A stretch of 64,000 nucleotides of DNA from Luscinia megarhynchos (Eukaryota > Chordata > Aves > Passeriformes > Turdidae), in the NCBI GenBank assembly GCA_034336665.1, contig CM067589.1, positions 4,059,290 through 4,123,289 of the forward strand, given 5' to 3'. Below the pieces are notes generated by a model. It searched no databases, had not been told where the DNA came from, and saw nothing but the letters and a program-made list of their open reading frames with translations. How positions within the stretch are numbered: position 1 is the first letter of the stretch; each line of letters begins with the position of its first letter. A program made the position numbers and the translations under genes. This document shows, one piece after another, positions 22,216-33,649 of the stretch.

Positions 22216-22919
22216 TGTAAGAGCTGAAAGGAGGGATGCGAGACTTTAGACTGGCTTTTTAAAATGCTGTTTATTGTATCCAGATGATTCAGCAATTCAT
22301 GTGCCATGGGTAACAAGACCAAGACCGCAGCTTTTTCAGCTGCAGCTGTGGGTTCATCTGAAGCCAACTCTAGTTCTGGTTACAGTTCATTATATGCATT
22401 TCTTTCCTGGGCATCTTAATACATGACAACCAATCAATACATTTACTATTACCTATAGTCTATCATAACTACTAGCATTACAATATGCATCTTAATATTT
22501 CCCAATCAGAAAAAAATAGTATGTTACAGTTTAAGCTATAAGTTGGTTTGGGGTTTTTTTTTGGGTTTTTTTTTTTTGTTTTGTTTTGTTTTTTGTTATT
22601 TTTTTTTCCAGTGGAAAATTCTAAGACCTGTTTTTATACTTCCAACATGGCATTTTTGTTGGCATATGAAATCTTTTTGCTTGGTAAAAAATTTTCTGTT
22701 GGAAGTGGATTTATCCTTTGCTCTGAGCTATAATAATCATTTCCAAATCATTCACCCTTTGCTTTCTACTTATCCAGTACGACTAATTCATCAATTCCTT
22801 TCTTCTATACCAAAACTTGCTTTCATTTCTATTTTTCTTCAGATTCTACATTTATTGATCTTTCTGCTATATGTACACATTTGTGAGACCTTCCTGACAG
22901 ATCTCTGTCCGTCCCAACA
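22216..22919 (-). mobile_element. Solo LTR downstream of protease copy 3
   Basis: A 704-base insert runs from 'TGTAAGAGCTG' to 'CGTCCCAACA'. It is flanked by ACGTGG (22210-22215) and ATGTGG (22920-22925), a 6-base duplication with one mismatch. Units 1 and 2 have no insert here. On the minus strand 'acaataaacagc' supplies a poly(A) signal. It contains T-rich runs near 22550-22610. Confidence 0.83.
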
Positions 22920-23234
22920 ATGTGGCTTTCTAGAACCAACTTGAAACCCTCTTAGGATGCTTAGACAGACAAATGGCCAGCCTGTTTACACCCTCTCTCC
23001 CCTTCAATGTCCTTGAAACTGAGATGAAGCATTTTCCTTGCACCGTAAAAATCCTGTCGGGTTGAACTGGAAACCTTTTCCTCACTGGATCGGCTGATGA
23101 GACCTGACTGGGCCAGGAGGTGCCCTTGTGGTGTGGTGATGGGATAGAAGGTGTCAAATATGGCTGAGGCAAAAGCAGTACTGCAGAGACAAGACTGCTT
23201 ACTTGTGCCAGGAAGAGTTACATTTTTTTCAGGC

Positions 23235-23470
23235 TTTTTTCCTGATAATTTATCTAAGAAGGCATAGAATGTATCCTCAGCAAGTTTACTGATGATGCAA
23301 AACAGGAGAGAGTGGGTGATACACCAGAAAGCTGTTCAGTCATTCAGTGGGACCTTGACAGGCCATAGAGTTGGGCAGAGAGAAACCTGAAGAGTTTCAA
23401 CATGGACAGGTGCAGGGTCCTGCACTGTGGGAAGAACAACCCCAAACACCAGGCTGGGGGCTGACCTACC
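23235..23470 (+). mobile_element. CR1 LINE fragment
   Basis: This segment resembles the 3' part of avian CR1 reverse transcriptase DNA: 'cctcagcaagtttactgatga', then 'agttgggcagagagaaacct' and 'gtgcagggtcctgcactgtgg'. It is truncated at both ends and has no intact frame. Confidence 0.8.
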
Positions 23471-23810
23471 AGAGAGCAGCTCTTTGTTTCTCACACTTTG
23501 TTTTGTCTCACTCCTCACTGCCATGCAGCATTTTGCCCTTTTACAAATATTTTTTTTTGGAGAGGCACCACCAGCTTCATTGATTGGCTTAACCCTGGTC
23601 CAAGGTGGATGTATAGTCCAGCCCTTTGGAACTGTCTGGTGTCAGTGCATGTGAAGGCAGCCCCATGTCTGTTCTCACAGAGGTCAACCTGCTCAACACC
23701 ATATACCGGCTCAACACCACTTCCCTTTCCTGCTCTGGTGGTATCACCCAGACCTTGGTGCTGAAACCAGCTTAGCCTTCCCCACCCTGAAGACATTGTC
23801 TGCAAACCGC

Positions 23811-23853
23811 ATCTATGATCTATGATCTATGATCTATGATCTATGATCTATGA
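23811..23853. repeat. Heptamer microsatellite (ATCTATG)n
   Basis: About six perfect copies of a 7-base unit (atctatg) occur in a row. The run is followed by a different CR1 fragment. Confidence 0.9.
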
Positions 23854-23949
23854 GTCATGGATGGGAAACTTTGCATGCAGATTGTCACCAGATGATGAAC
23901 TGGAGCTGTTTTCTACTCTGCTGCACACTGACACTACCCTGGAGTCACA

Positions 23950-24930
23950 CAAAATGGTCGAGGTGGGAAGGGACCTTCAGTTGTTGTCTGGTCCAATGCC
24001 CCTGCTCAAGCATGGCCACCTAAAGCACCAAGTGCTCAGGACCAGTTCCAGGTGTTTTTGGAACATCTCCAAGCATGGAGACACCACAACCTCCCTGGCC
24101 AACCTGTACCAGTGCTTGGTCACCCTCACAGAAGAATGATTTGTTTGCTGATGCTCAGACACTGCTCCTGTCACTGCTCCTTGTCACTGCTCACCACTGT
24201 GTGTGTCTCCCACTTATCTCCTATCTTCAGAGATTTACATCCATGGATAACATCCCACCACAACCTGCTGTTTCCAGGGTAAAAACTCACAGCTGTTCCC
24301 CATAGGAGAGATGTTCCAGTCCCTTCTCCATCTCCATGCCACTTTGTTGAACTCTCCCCAGCACATCTGTGTCTCTCTTTTACTGGGAGCTCAGAACTGT
24401 CCACGGTACTCACTGGCACTGGGGTGAGAGGAAGGATCATGTCCCTCAAGCTACTGGAAACACTCATAATTTGGGTTACCCTAGAATAATTTGGGTAGCA
24501 AGGGGTCATCTAATTCAACCCCTATGCAATGAGCAGGGACACCTTCTGCTAGACCAAGTTAGTCAGAGCCCCATCCGACCTAACCTTGAATGTTTCCATG
24601 GATGGGGCATCTAAAGCTCTTTGGGCAGCCTATTTAATAGTTTTGACACCCTCATCCTAAAAAAAAAGTCTTTCTTATATTTAATCTAATAATTAAGATG
24701 CTAATCTTCTTCCTTATATATATTCTAATAACTAAGTGGCTAATCTACTGCCCTTTAATTTAGAACTATTAGCCTTGTAGTATTGCAACAGGCCCCAATA
24801 GAGACATCTGAGAAGAACAACTCATCACGATCTCCAGGCAGATATTCAGTTTTTCCTAATTTATTGTTTAAGTATTTCTTATTCTAATTGTGCCCGAAAA
24901 TTTCTATCACCTGTCCATCTCCCTGCTGAG
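23950..24930 (-). mobile_element. CR1 LINE fragments, minus strand
   Basis: Several stretches read as reversed CR1. The first is around 'gtcgaggtgggaagggacctt' with the downstream 'caccacaacctccctggcca'. The second runs from about 24490 ('ggtcatctaattcaacccc') through 'gtttccatggatggggcatc'. They are diverged, with indels, and likely represent two insertions. Confidence 0.7.
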
Positions 24931-24989
24931 CCAGTTCTTTTCAGGGTTCTGAGAAAACTGGAGTGCAGAGGGATCAGATAGTAAAAGAT

Positions 24990-25520
24990 ATGACTTTTTT
25001 GTTAATTAAGATTTTTTTCTTTCAATCATTAAAAAAGGCCTGGAAGCCTTTTGCAATGGTGATGGATATGCCTTCTGTTTCTGTGTATAATTAGTACCGC
25101 AGGTAAAGGTAGTGCTAATTAGAGCAGAGAAAGGCTTTGCAAACAAAGCTTTTGGCACTGCTGTGGGTTGCAGTAACAGAAGAGACCGAAATAAGAATTG
25201 TCTTATTGCTAGCACATGAAACAAACTTTGACTCAGGTCTCTCTCTGCTTAATCACAAAGATAATTTTCCTCTCTCTGCCTGATTCCCACCAGGGCATAA
25301 GCCAGACCAATTCCCTGTTAAAATGTTTCCATTTCCATTCTCCCTGTCATACATAATTAGACCAAAAGACAAACAGAAATTAAGCTGTAGGTATTAATTG
25401 AAGCACAGCTGGGAGCTCCCTAATTAACCACACACTGCTTCCAGCACTGCGGGGAATGGCAGAAGAACAACACAGACTCATTAAGGCTGTCAGCATTTTA
25501 ATGAGCCCTGAAGGACTGTG
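24990..25520. promoter_or_regulatory. Cluster of TAATTA homeodomain-type motifs
   Basis: Five TAATTA cores occur within about 425 bases (25003, 25088, 25116, 25354, 25421), plus a TTAATTG near 25394. The stretch has no recognisable repeat or coding frame. TAATTA is the core for LIM-homeodomain factors such as LHX2, which bind olfactory receptor enhancers in mammals. An olfactory receptor relic and an intact receptor lie 2-7 kb away. Function is speculative. Confidence 0.3.
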
Positions 25521-25924
25521 GTGCCACCTCCCTGCTCCTCGTAGCTGTGGAAAAATCCGGCAAGCTGCTTTGAGAAATGACAAGGCAGAAACAGAAACAA
25601 ACTCACTCCGAGCTTTAATAGAGCCCAGTGTGAGGTGCAAGACCAGAAACAGAGCTGGACAAAGTGTTCCCAGCAGGGCTCATTAGAGCTCAGACTCACA
25701 GACTGATCACAGACAGCTCAGTAAGCCTCGAACTTCTCCTGCATCAACCTTCCCTCCCAAAACAGTAGAGCAGTGCCCAGGCAGTGCCAAGTGCTGCTTT
25801 CTGTCACAACACACCCCCATGGCAGGTGGGGAGGAAATGCCACAGAGCCACCCCTGCAAAGCTGCTCATCCAAACCACGGAGACAGAGCCTGCTCTGCAG
25901 GGGTCTGCTGCAGTGTCAGCCCAG

Positions 25925-26382
25925 ACACTGTCATTGCAATAGTCACTGCAACACAGTGACTGCAGCATTGTGACTGCAACACTGTGACTGTAACAGTGTT
26001 ACTGCCACACCGTCACTGTAAGACTGTCACTGCAACCCTGTGACTGCCACGGTGTGTCTGCAACACTGTCACTGCATTAGTCACTGCAACAGAGTGACTG
26101 CAACAGAGTGACTGCAACACTGTCATTGCAACACTCACTGCAACAGAGTGCAACAGAGTGACTGCAACACTGTCACTGCAACACTCACTGCAACACACAG
26201 TTACTGCAATGTTGTGACTGCAACACTGCCACTGCAACTGTCACACATATTATCTGCAACACTGTCACTGCAACACTGTCACTGCAACACTGTGACTGCA
26301 ACACTGTGACTGCAACACTGTGACTCCAATGCTGTGACTGCAACACACACACTGACTGCAGCACAGTGACTGCAGCACACAC
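25925..26382. repeat. Minisatellite with about 14-base unit (ACTGCAACACTGTS)
   Basis: About 460 bases consist of imperfect tandem copies of 'actgcaacactgtc/g'. Some copies are shortened or carry 'acacac' expansions. There is no conserved reading frame, and the unit length is not a multiple of three. Confidence 0.9.
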
Positions 26383-27235
26383 TGCAGACAGGTTCAGGAG
26401 CCAGCAGCCCCCCTAACTCCCAGCTCCCTCCCTCCACCCTCGATGTGAGTGAGCCCTGCATTCAAACATGCAGGTTTAAATGCAGCACCTCAGGCTCTGT
26501 GCTCTGTTCCCTCAGACATGCAGTATGCTCTGTGGCATAAATCTTAACAGAGGATGGCTGTAGAGCTCATGTTTACATTTGCCATCAGTGTTTGGCCTAG
26601 AAAAGAAAAGTTTTGAAGTTCACATAAATGGCTGAAAACAGCTGAGATGACAATTACAAACAAATACCAAATATGAAATATCTAAGTGTGGAACCAGTTA
26701 AGAGTTATCAGCATGTAATTTAACTTTTAATAAAAATATTCACACTTGCAGCTGTGTAGCATGCACATCCACTGAGACAATTACAGCCATGTTAGTATAG
26801 TTACTCTAAACAAGAGATTGGATTGTTCCCTCTGAATTTGATTCATTCATCTTTGGACCTATCTTCAGTGGTCTAAAAAAATATTGCTTAAATCTAAATT
26901 ATTAATCTAAGATTCAGCTGTCCTTTACAGCTCTGATAAAGTGAAATGGGGAACTGCTCAGAGGAGTGGGATGCAATCAGCTGATTTGGGGAACCACTAC
27001 TTAGATGAAATCTGAACTAGACACCCAGGCAATCAGTGCAACTCATAGACAGAGAACCCTCTCCCACAGAAAAGTGCCTCGCCCTCACTTGGGCAGTTGG
27101 AGTCACTCACATTAGCCAATTTGATAGTAAAAAGTCAAGGGTAAATGTCACAGGCTCTGAGGACTAAAAATATAATAAGAAGCTTTCTTCAAATACATTA
27201 TTTTCTTTCATTGTCTTCTAGGGGAAAAAATGGTT
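26383..27235. other. Non-coding intergenic stretch
   Basis: I see no gene, RNA or clear repeat here. The sequence is moderately AT-rich and lies between a minisatellite and an olfactory receptor relic. Confidence 0.4.
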
Positions 27236-27239
27236 ACAG

Positions 27240-27480
27240 TTCCCTAACCTTTAGGAAATATTCACATTTCTTGACCACTTTGCTCAAAGTATCCTTCACT
27301 TCTTTATTTCTCAGACTGTAGATGAGCAGTGAAGTAGCACAATGGTATAAAAAATTGAGAAGTGCTTTGAGAGTCCTGGTTTTTGGTAGGACACCTATTA
27401 AGCTTCCATAAAAAAGTGTAGTAACAGTGAGATGGGAAAAGCAGGTGGAAAAACAAGGAAAGGAGGAAGAGAAAAGACTG
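27240..27480 (-). pseudogene. Olfactory receptor pseudogene, C-terminal relic
   Basis: On the minus strand the translation contains the TM6 hallmark 'FSTCFSHLTVTTLFYGSLI', then a shortened loop, then the TM7 and tail hallmark 'LIYSLRNKEVKD'. These are the diagnostic 3' motifs of vertebrate olfactory receptors. The 'NP' before 'xIYSLRN' is missing, upstream transmembrane segments are not recognisable, and residues between TM6 and TM7 are altered. It is a dead relic about 3.6 kb from the intact receptor gene. Confidence 0.8.
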
Positions 27481-28156
27481 CATTTCTGGGATATTCCCAA
27501 ATTCCAGGATCAGAAATGCTGCATTGACTGTTTTATTTCTACATTCCCCATTTGCCATGCATCAAGTCAAGATGAAATGCATCACAGCCTGTAGAGCATC
27601 AAGAACTATATTTAATCATTGATCCATCATCACTGAGAGATTACAGAAAAAAGAAGACACTGTTACCATTGCCTGGTTGTACTGTTTATTTTCCTTTTAA
27701 GCAGTACTTGAACATTCTTCAGGCAATAATTTGTGAGAGAGATCATTGAGAATTTTTCATTTTGCCTTATCCAAATTTTGTAACAAAATAATTTCCTTGG
27801 ATATGGAAAGCATCACACAGAATTGCAGCAGGAAGTTTTGACAATGATGTATTGCAACCACACCAGACCAATACAACTAGTGGAAAACTCTAATACACAT
27901 TTTCTAAGAATTGTTAAGATTGATGAATGTTTCTGGGTACCAAACTTTATAAAAATCTGAAATAACCGGAAAAACATTGAGGAAAATAAGGAATGGTATG
28001 ACTTACCTCCCTTGGCAATATTTTTTGAAACCTGCAGGGTCAGAGAGTTTTGATATTCTGGCCAACAGACACAAGCTATGATTTAGAAATCTTCAATCTA
28101 AGGAAGAAAGAAAAGTGAGGGATTCTTGAGGGAGTGACCATTTCATCACCGAATGC

Positions 28157-28651
28157 TGTATTGCCCTGGTTTCAGCTGGCACAGAGATAATTTTCTTCCT
28201 AGTTGCTGGAACAGTGTTTTGGATTTAGTATAAGAATAATATTGATAACACATGGATGGTTTAGTGTTCAGTGTAAATCAATTTTCAGTTTGCCAGGCTC
28301 TGCCAGGGAGCAGGGGAACAAGAAGCTGGGAGGGATCCTCCCCAGCACAGAACAGCATTCCCAGTACATAAACTGGGAGGCACTGGTCACTGCTCAGGGA
28401 TGGGCTGGGCATTGGTCAGGACAGCAGTTGTGCTGTGCACCCCTTGATTCCTTTGGGTTTTATTCCTCCCTCTCTGTTGCAATATTATCATTGTTATTAT
28501 TAGTATTATATTTCACTTTATTTCAATTATTAAACTATTCTTATCTCAAGCTCTGTTTCACCTTTTTCCAATTCTGCTCCCACCCCACCCTGGGGGAGGG
28601 AGTAAGTGCCTGTGTGGTGCTTAGCTGCCAGCTGGGATTACAGCTAGAACA
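28157..28651 (+). mobile_element. Solo LTR, ERVL-type avian family
   Basis: The LTR begins 'TGTATTGCCCTGGTTTCAGC' and ends near 'ttacagctagaaca'. Inside it reads 'ttttcttcctagttgctgg', 'cagtacataaactggg' and 'caattattaaactattctta'. This order is familiar from a common avian ERVL LTR family. It contains a tataaact-type TATA box and an attaaa poly(A) signal. The flanking duplication is no longer clear. Confidence 0.8.
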
Positions 28652-28689
28652 AACTAGAAAATACAACAGGTACTGAAGGAAATAATGAG

Positions 28690-29635
28690 AATAGATGCTT
28701 TTATTTTTTTTTAATTTCTTTTTTTATTTCAATGCAATGTTAGTATTATAATTATACATTACTCTTCTTTCCATTTCCCTCTTTTCTCCTGTCTCTTATT
28801 ATTATTTTTGTAGGTTTTTGTGTTTTGGGGTTTTTTTTTCAGGGATTGACAGTCTGTTGTCTATTATTTGTTTAAGAAAAAGTGATCTTGCAGCGACCTG
28901 GTGTCACTTGATACATTAAATATTTTTGCACACACAGGCAACCCCTGTGCAGACACTCACACCAGGACACACTAAGCCACAGTCAGTGGGAACAGTCAGT
29001 GGCCAAAGGACCAATGCCATGAGGTTCAACAAGACCACTGGCCAAACTGGACAGGATGCATCACTTAAGTGGTCACAGGCTCTTCCCCTGGCACTGCTGA
29101 GAACTAGAATTCAGCCAAGCTCCAAGGAGAAGGTAATTCCATGTGAAATCCTCCATTTAGGATTACAAGGTTAGGCTGTAATTATACCCAGGGAAAAACA
29201 CACACTAAGGAATCACAATTTGAGGGAGTATGGGAAACTTTGGGAAAAGTCACCCTCATCCTTGCATAGACTTATTGTTTTAGCATCATCAGTGACCTTG
29301 GATGTTCAGTCACACTCTCACTGTCCAGGACACTGGGGATATGTCCAGAGCTAAAGCAAAGAACCACTCAAGCAAAAGTGGAAAGGACCATTCCAAGTTC
29401 TCCTGACTATCAACACAGCTGTAAAAATTACTGGTGGAGATTCCTGGATTCACTATACACACCTAAAGCCAGCCCCAAACCTGGAAATGCCTTTACAGAT
29501 AAGACTGAAACTAAATGTTCCATGAATTGTACTTGGGATCCAGGATTATCCTCTACTGAGTTAGAGGTAGGACAAGGAATTTTGTTGATGGGTTTAGTGT
29601 GTATAGTAGTGATGCCTTAAGTTTTAGCTTTCATA
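28690..29635. other. Non-coding intergenic stretch
   Basis: A T-rich segment (28690-28900) is followed by unremarkable sequence. Short open frames (such as around 29378-29620) show no recognisable domain and could be decayed retroviral internal DNA beside the LTR-like repeat that follows. Confidence 0.35.
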
Positions 29636-29639
29636 TTTT

Positions 29640-30150
29640 TTTAGATTCTATACTGCCTTGATATGTTGTGGGAACTGCAAGTACAGAGAGCTCTCAGGAC
29701 CTTGTGCATACAGGCTCAGAGATAGAGATGGATACAAGGTTTGACCTAAAGCCTTGGAAAAAGTGTGTGACTCTGAACTTCACATAAAGTGTCTGCAAGT
29801 TCTTCTCACAGTTCAGTTACACAAAACAATCCTTTTCCAGCCCCAGAACCAAGGACACTGCTGCAGCTTCAGGCCCAAAATGTGCAAACAGCAGCGAATT
29901 GAGGAGAGCAATTGGGGAGAATGGGACTGCAGAACCTGGAGCTGGAATTGGAGAATTAACCCAAATATGTGAACGGACCAAAACTTCTAAAAGGGTGAAA
30001 ACTCACGACCCAGGTCCATCTTGGGTGGAGCCCCGGCCAGGCTCTTGCACTGCCCAAGGTGAATCCTTTGAAAGCCTTTTAATAAATCCCTGCTTTATTC
30101 CTTTAACTCTGTCCAGCCTCTGTTCCAGGTAGCTTCTCTCAGGCATCAGT
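29640..30150 (+). mobile_element. LTR-like repeat, copy 1 of a dispersed family
   Basis: The segment around 'gaaccaaggacactgctgcag ... gtgcaaacagcag ... gaattaaccc' and the later 'gtgaaaactcacgacccagg' parallels 47070-47515. It ends with 'ccttttaataaatccctg' (poly(A) signal) and a C/T-rich tail to about 30150. Exact borders are not certain. Confidence 0.5.
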
Positions 30151-30865
30151 AGTGATTGCAAACACAGCTTTGTGGAAGCTGAAGTTCTAAACATGAGAAT
30201 ATTAATAAGAATGGTACTTCTGTACTTGCTTTGTAGCATAGTAGCTCAGTGTGTTCTCCTGTGGAGAGCCCACACAAGAGCAGAGGAAAAGTGTGGGAGG
30301 AAAGAAGCAGCAGAGGGGAACCCCCATGCACTGACCCTCCCCACCCACCCTGTGTGCTGGGGACAGTGCTGCAGTAGTCTGGAATGAATGAATAAACCCG
30401 AGCACAGAAAAGGGGAAAGCACAGGTGTTTAGTATTTAATTTTGTTTCTCACAATCTAGTCTCACAAATTGTTTTAGTTGGCAAGAAATTACATTGCTTT
30501 TCCTCAAATCCAGTATGTTTCACTCCTGGTAGAAATTGGCAAACCATCTCTCTGTCTTTATCTCAGTCTACGAGAGTTTTTGTTCCTGTTTTTCCTCTTT
30601 TCTGCCTCTGCTCTGTCCCACTGTGGGGTGGAAGGTGTGAATGGGAATTTGGTTATTCACTAAGGCTAACCCATCCCAACAAAGAAAGCAAAGCTGACAT
30701 TAGGTAACAGAAGACTAGAAAATCCTTTCTGTGCTGGCATATTTTTGTTGCAAACAGGAGTTACATAACATCTAGAAAGCACAAACCATTTGAAATCAGC
30801 ATCTTTATTTCACAAGTGTTGCATCTGGGAAACAATTCAGATAATTGGATGGGCTACTCCACCAT

Positions 30866-31804
30866 TCACATCTGCCTCACAGAGCCAGAAAACTTCAGAA
30901 TTCTCTCCTTTAAAGCTTGCTTGACTTGCCTGTTCCTGAGAGAGTAGATGTACGGGTTAAGTGTCTGAGTCAGCACAGAGAAGAATAAAGAAAGAATTTT
31001 GTCAGAGTCCTGCCCACCTCGCTGTGCTGGGCGGATGTACCTGTAAATGCAGGTGCTGTAAAACACTGTCACCACTATCAGGTGAGCTGAGCAGGTGGAA
31101 AATGCCTTCCTCCTACCTGCAGATGATGGTATATGCAAGACAGTGACAATAATGCAGCCATAAGAAACAGCAGTTACTGCCAGGGTGCCGGGGAGGATGA
31201 TGATGAGGATGATGAACATCAGCTCTTCGATGAAGCCTGTGTCTGTGCAGGACAGCTGCAACAACAGGGAAGCATCACAGTAAAAGTGATTCATGACATT
31301 GGGACCACAGAATGGCAACTGCACGGTCATAATGGTGGGAGGAAACATCAAGAAAAAACTCAGTGCCCAGCAGCTCAGGATGAGCTGCAGGCAGAACCTG
31401 CTGCTCATGATAGCTGTGTAATGCAAAGGGTGGCAGATGGCAACATAGCGGTCCAGGGACATCACTGCCATGTGGAAAAGCGTGCAGGTCCCCAGGCAGT
31501 AGAAAAACAGCATCTGAAGGAAACAACCAGCCAGGGAAATCGTCTTCCTCTCTGTCAGCAGGCTGTACAGGGTGCTGGGGAGGAATGTGGAGGTGAAGGT
31601 GATTTCCAAAAGGGCAAAATTCCTGAGGAAGTAGTACATGGGGGTCTGAAGGAAGTTATTCATAAGCGTGATGCTGATGACAGAAAGGTTTCCAAGCAGG
31701 ATCAAGACATAGGCAATGCCAAGAAACAGAAAGAAGGTGATCTCCAGGTGGCGGCTGCTAGCCAGTCCCAAGAGGACAAATTCCACTACAGTTGTGTGAT
31801 TCAT
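30866..31804 (-). CDS. Olfactory receptor, class II, OR6-like
   Basis: This single-exon seven-transmembrane receptor has 312 codons on the minus strand. I start it at the Met of 'MNHTTVVEFVLLG' (31804), because this gives the normal length and N-glycosylated N-terminus. The open frame continues 49 codons upstream but without family similarity. The hallmarks are 'PMYYFLRN' (TM2), 'MAVMSLDRYVAICHPLHY' (end of TM3), 'KAFSTCSAHLIVV' (TM6) and 'NPYIYSLRN' (TM7), plus the extracellular Cys residues. It would couple to the olfactory G protein in sensory neurons; the ligand is unknown. The gene lies about 8 kb from DAD1. Human OR6J1 lies in the same DAD1 neighbourhood, so orthology to that group is plausible but inferred. 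Confidence 0.9.
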   Translation of the reverse strand: MNHTTVVEFVLLGLASSRHLEITFFLFLGIAYVLILLGNLSVISITLMNNFLQTPMYYFLRNFALLEITFTSTFLPSTLYSLLTERKTISLAGCFLQMLFFYCLGTCTLFHMAVMSLDRYVAICHPLHYTAIMSSRFCLQLILSCWALSFFLMFPPTIMTVQLPFCGPNVMNHFYCDASLLLQLSCTDTGFIEELMFIILIIILPGTLAVTAVSYGCIIVTVLHIPSSAGRRKAFSTCSAHLIVVTVFYSTCIYRYIRPAQRGGQDSDKILSLFFSVLTQTLNPYIYSLRNRQVKQALKERILKFSGSVRQM

Positions 31805-33640
31805 TGAGGCATTGCTGGCAGGAAAAGAAAAAACCAGTTTTGGGAACTGTTGGAAAACAACTGAATGTGTCAGTTTAGTTTTACTAACATTACTGGGCAA
31901 TACAAGCAACAAACCTCTTGTAAAAGACTGGAGCAGCCACAGTAACCACATATTAAAAATCCTGGTTGTATAAAAGGAGTCCCAAGCTCCATTTGTAAGA
32001 CTGAGTCCTCACTCCAGTCTAAACAATTCCTACAGTTCCCTCCCAGCACATTCGAGAGAGGTGCAAGAGCTGTTGTAGATCCTGGGTCTCTCTGAATGAT
32101 CTGACAACATCCACCCTCCAACAAACCAAAAAAACCCCACAAATGCCCAGAGTGAGAACTTCACCTCTGTCCAGAGACTTATCACAGAGGAATTATCACA
32201 GAGGAATGCAATCACACTACACACTGACCCTGAAGCAGGTTAGACTGGTTCAAGGACACATTAATACTGCAAAAGAGAAAGTTACTGCAGTTAAAAGGAG
32301 ACAGGGAAAGAGAGAGAGCTAGAGACTCTTCAGAGAAGAGGCCAGCCAGGAGGACAGCAATGCTGAAAAGTTAAGGCAGTCTGAGAGACACAGACACTGA
32401 GAGAAGGCAAAATGCACAGAGCAGTGGTTGGATGCTACAGCAAGCACCAGAGTGAGAGAGGGAATGGGAAAAACTGTGGGGAAATTCTCAGTTTCTTTAC
32501 CCTCAGCTCTACAGCTCAACTCTGCTGCTGATGGACATTTTTTGCTCTTCAGAGCCCCCCTGTCCAAGCACCCCTCCCTCTTGCAGCCCCCACCCCAGGC
32601 TCAGACTGTGCTCTGTCCTGTCTGTGGCACTGCTGCACTCCACCACCCTGCCACGACATTGTGAAGTGAAACATGAAAACTCTGCCCTTCAGATGCCCTT
32701 CAGTCTTTTCTTGGCAGGTTTATCTGTGGTTTTTCAACTGCATCCTCCCTCCTCTTCCTCCCACACACCAGCCCTAAAAAGGAACCTATCTTGTTTTGCA
32801 ATCATGTTTCCCAGGTTTTGGCTAGGTTATCTGGATATTTTAATTTGGTTTCAGATTCATTTCAGATTCATTTCAGTTATTTCTGAATGACTGAAGTAAA
32901 CACCGACACAGTGAATTTCCAAGAAAAGCAAACCCATCTTATTTAGCTGATAACCCATACCAAACCAGATACTCAAATCTCCCTCTTAAAATGCTCAATA
33001 AAAAGATAACTATAAGCTGGGGTGCTAGAACCATTCTTAATGCAGTATCCCCATCAAATCTTTCCCCTTAGTGCCCTTTTCACAGCAAAACACAGGAGTT
33101 TATTGGCATCATCTTATGGTTGGTTCTCAAAAAACACCAATACAAAACAACTTCCCTCTCACAAACCATATGAAATACAAGACATATTTTTCAACAGCAC
33201 AGATGGAGAGATACAGGCTGGAAGTTGAGAGTGGACCTGTTTAAACTCCCTCAGTAACAGCTAAAGGCTTTTACTTTAGTTTGAAGACTAAAAGTTCAGT
33301 TTTCCAAGTCAATGCCCCTTTAAACTTTCCCTATTCTTCAGAAAACTACACCCAAATTCTAAGAAATGGTCAAATTAGTTACCAGTATATCCACAACAAT
33401 CCAGGATGCAACAAAAAGTATTCTGAGTCTGATTCTGTTTCTCCTCAACTTAGTTTAACGACTGATTTTTGGCAATAGAATTTCCTCTCTCTTCAGCTCC
33501 TTTATATAATAGTGGCAGTGTATTACAGCCTTGTGTTTCCTCACTGTGCCAAACCTCAGGGACCAATTAGGTGTCAAAATCTGAAAAAGCACCTTGTGGG
33601 ATAACACTTGTGAAAGAAACAACAGGAGTGTAATCAAACC
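31805..33640. other. Region upstream of the olfactory receptor; no gene seen
   Basis: This should include the receptor's promoter and any 5' non-coding exon, which I cannot place. A 'ttgtataaaagg' motif occurs on the plus strand near 31968. The rest shows no domain, RNA gene or sharp repeat. Confidence 0.35.
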
Positions 33641-33649
33641 AGGGAGAAA

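Larger units (their letters stand above)
15758..23215 (+). repeat. Segmental duplication unit 3 (granzyme-like block)
   Basis: This is the third copy of the block. It starts at the shared 'gtcaatcaataaggcaattt' segment and runs to about 23215, where similarity to units 1 and 2 ends. It is longer because of three solo LTRs (17519-18159, 21478-22047, 22216-22919). The protease start codons of the three units are about 6.5 and 6.3 kb apart. Confidence 0.85.

Noticed and set aside
22543..22944. 133-codon hydrophobic open frame
   Set aside because: It lies in a T-rich solo LTR and spans its edge. The hydrophobicity follows from T-rich codons.
25925..26382. CRISPR-like regular repeats
   Set aside because: There are no unique spacers. 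It is an imperfect head-to-tail minisatellite in a vertebrate genome.
31133..31807. 224-codon plus-strand open frame
   Set aside because: It is the antisense shadow of the olfactory receptor gene.
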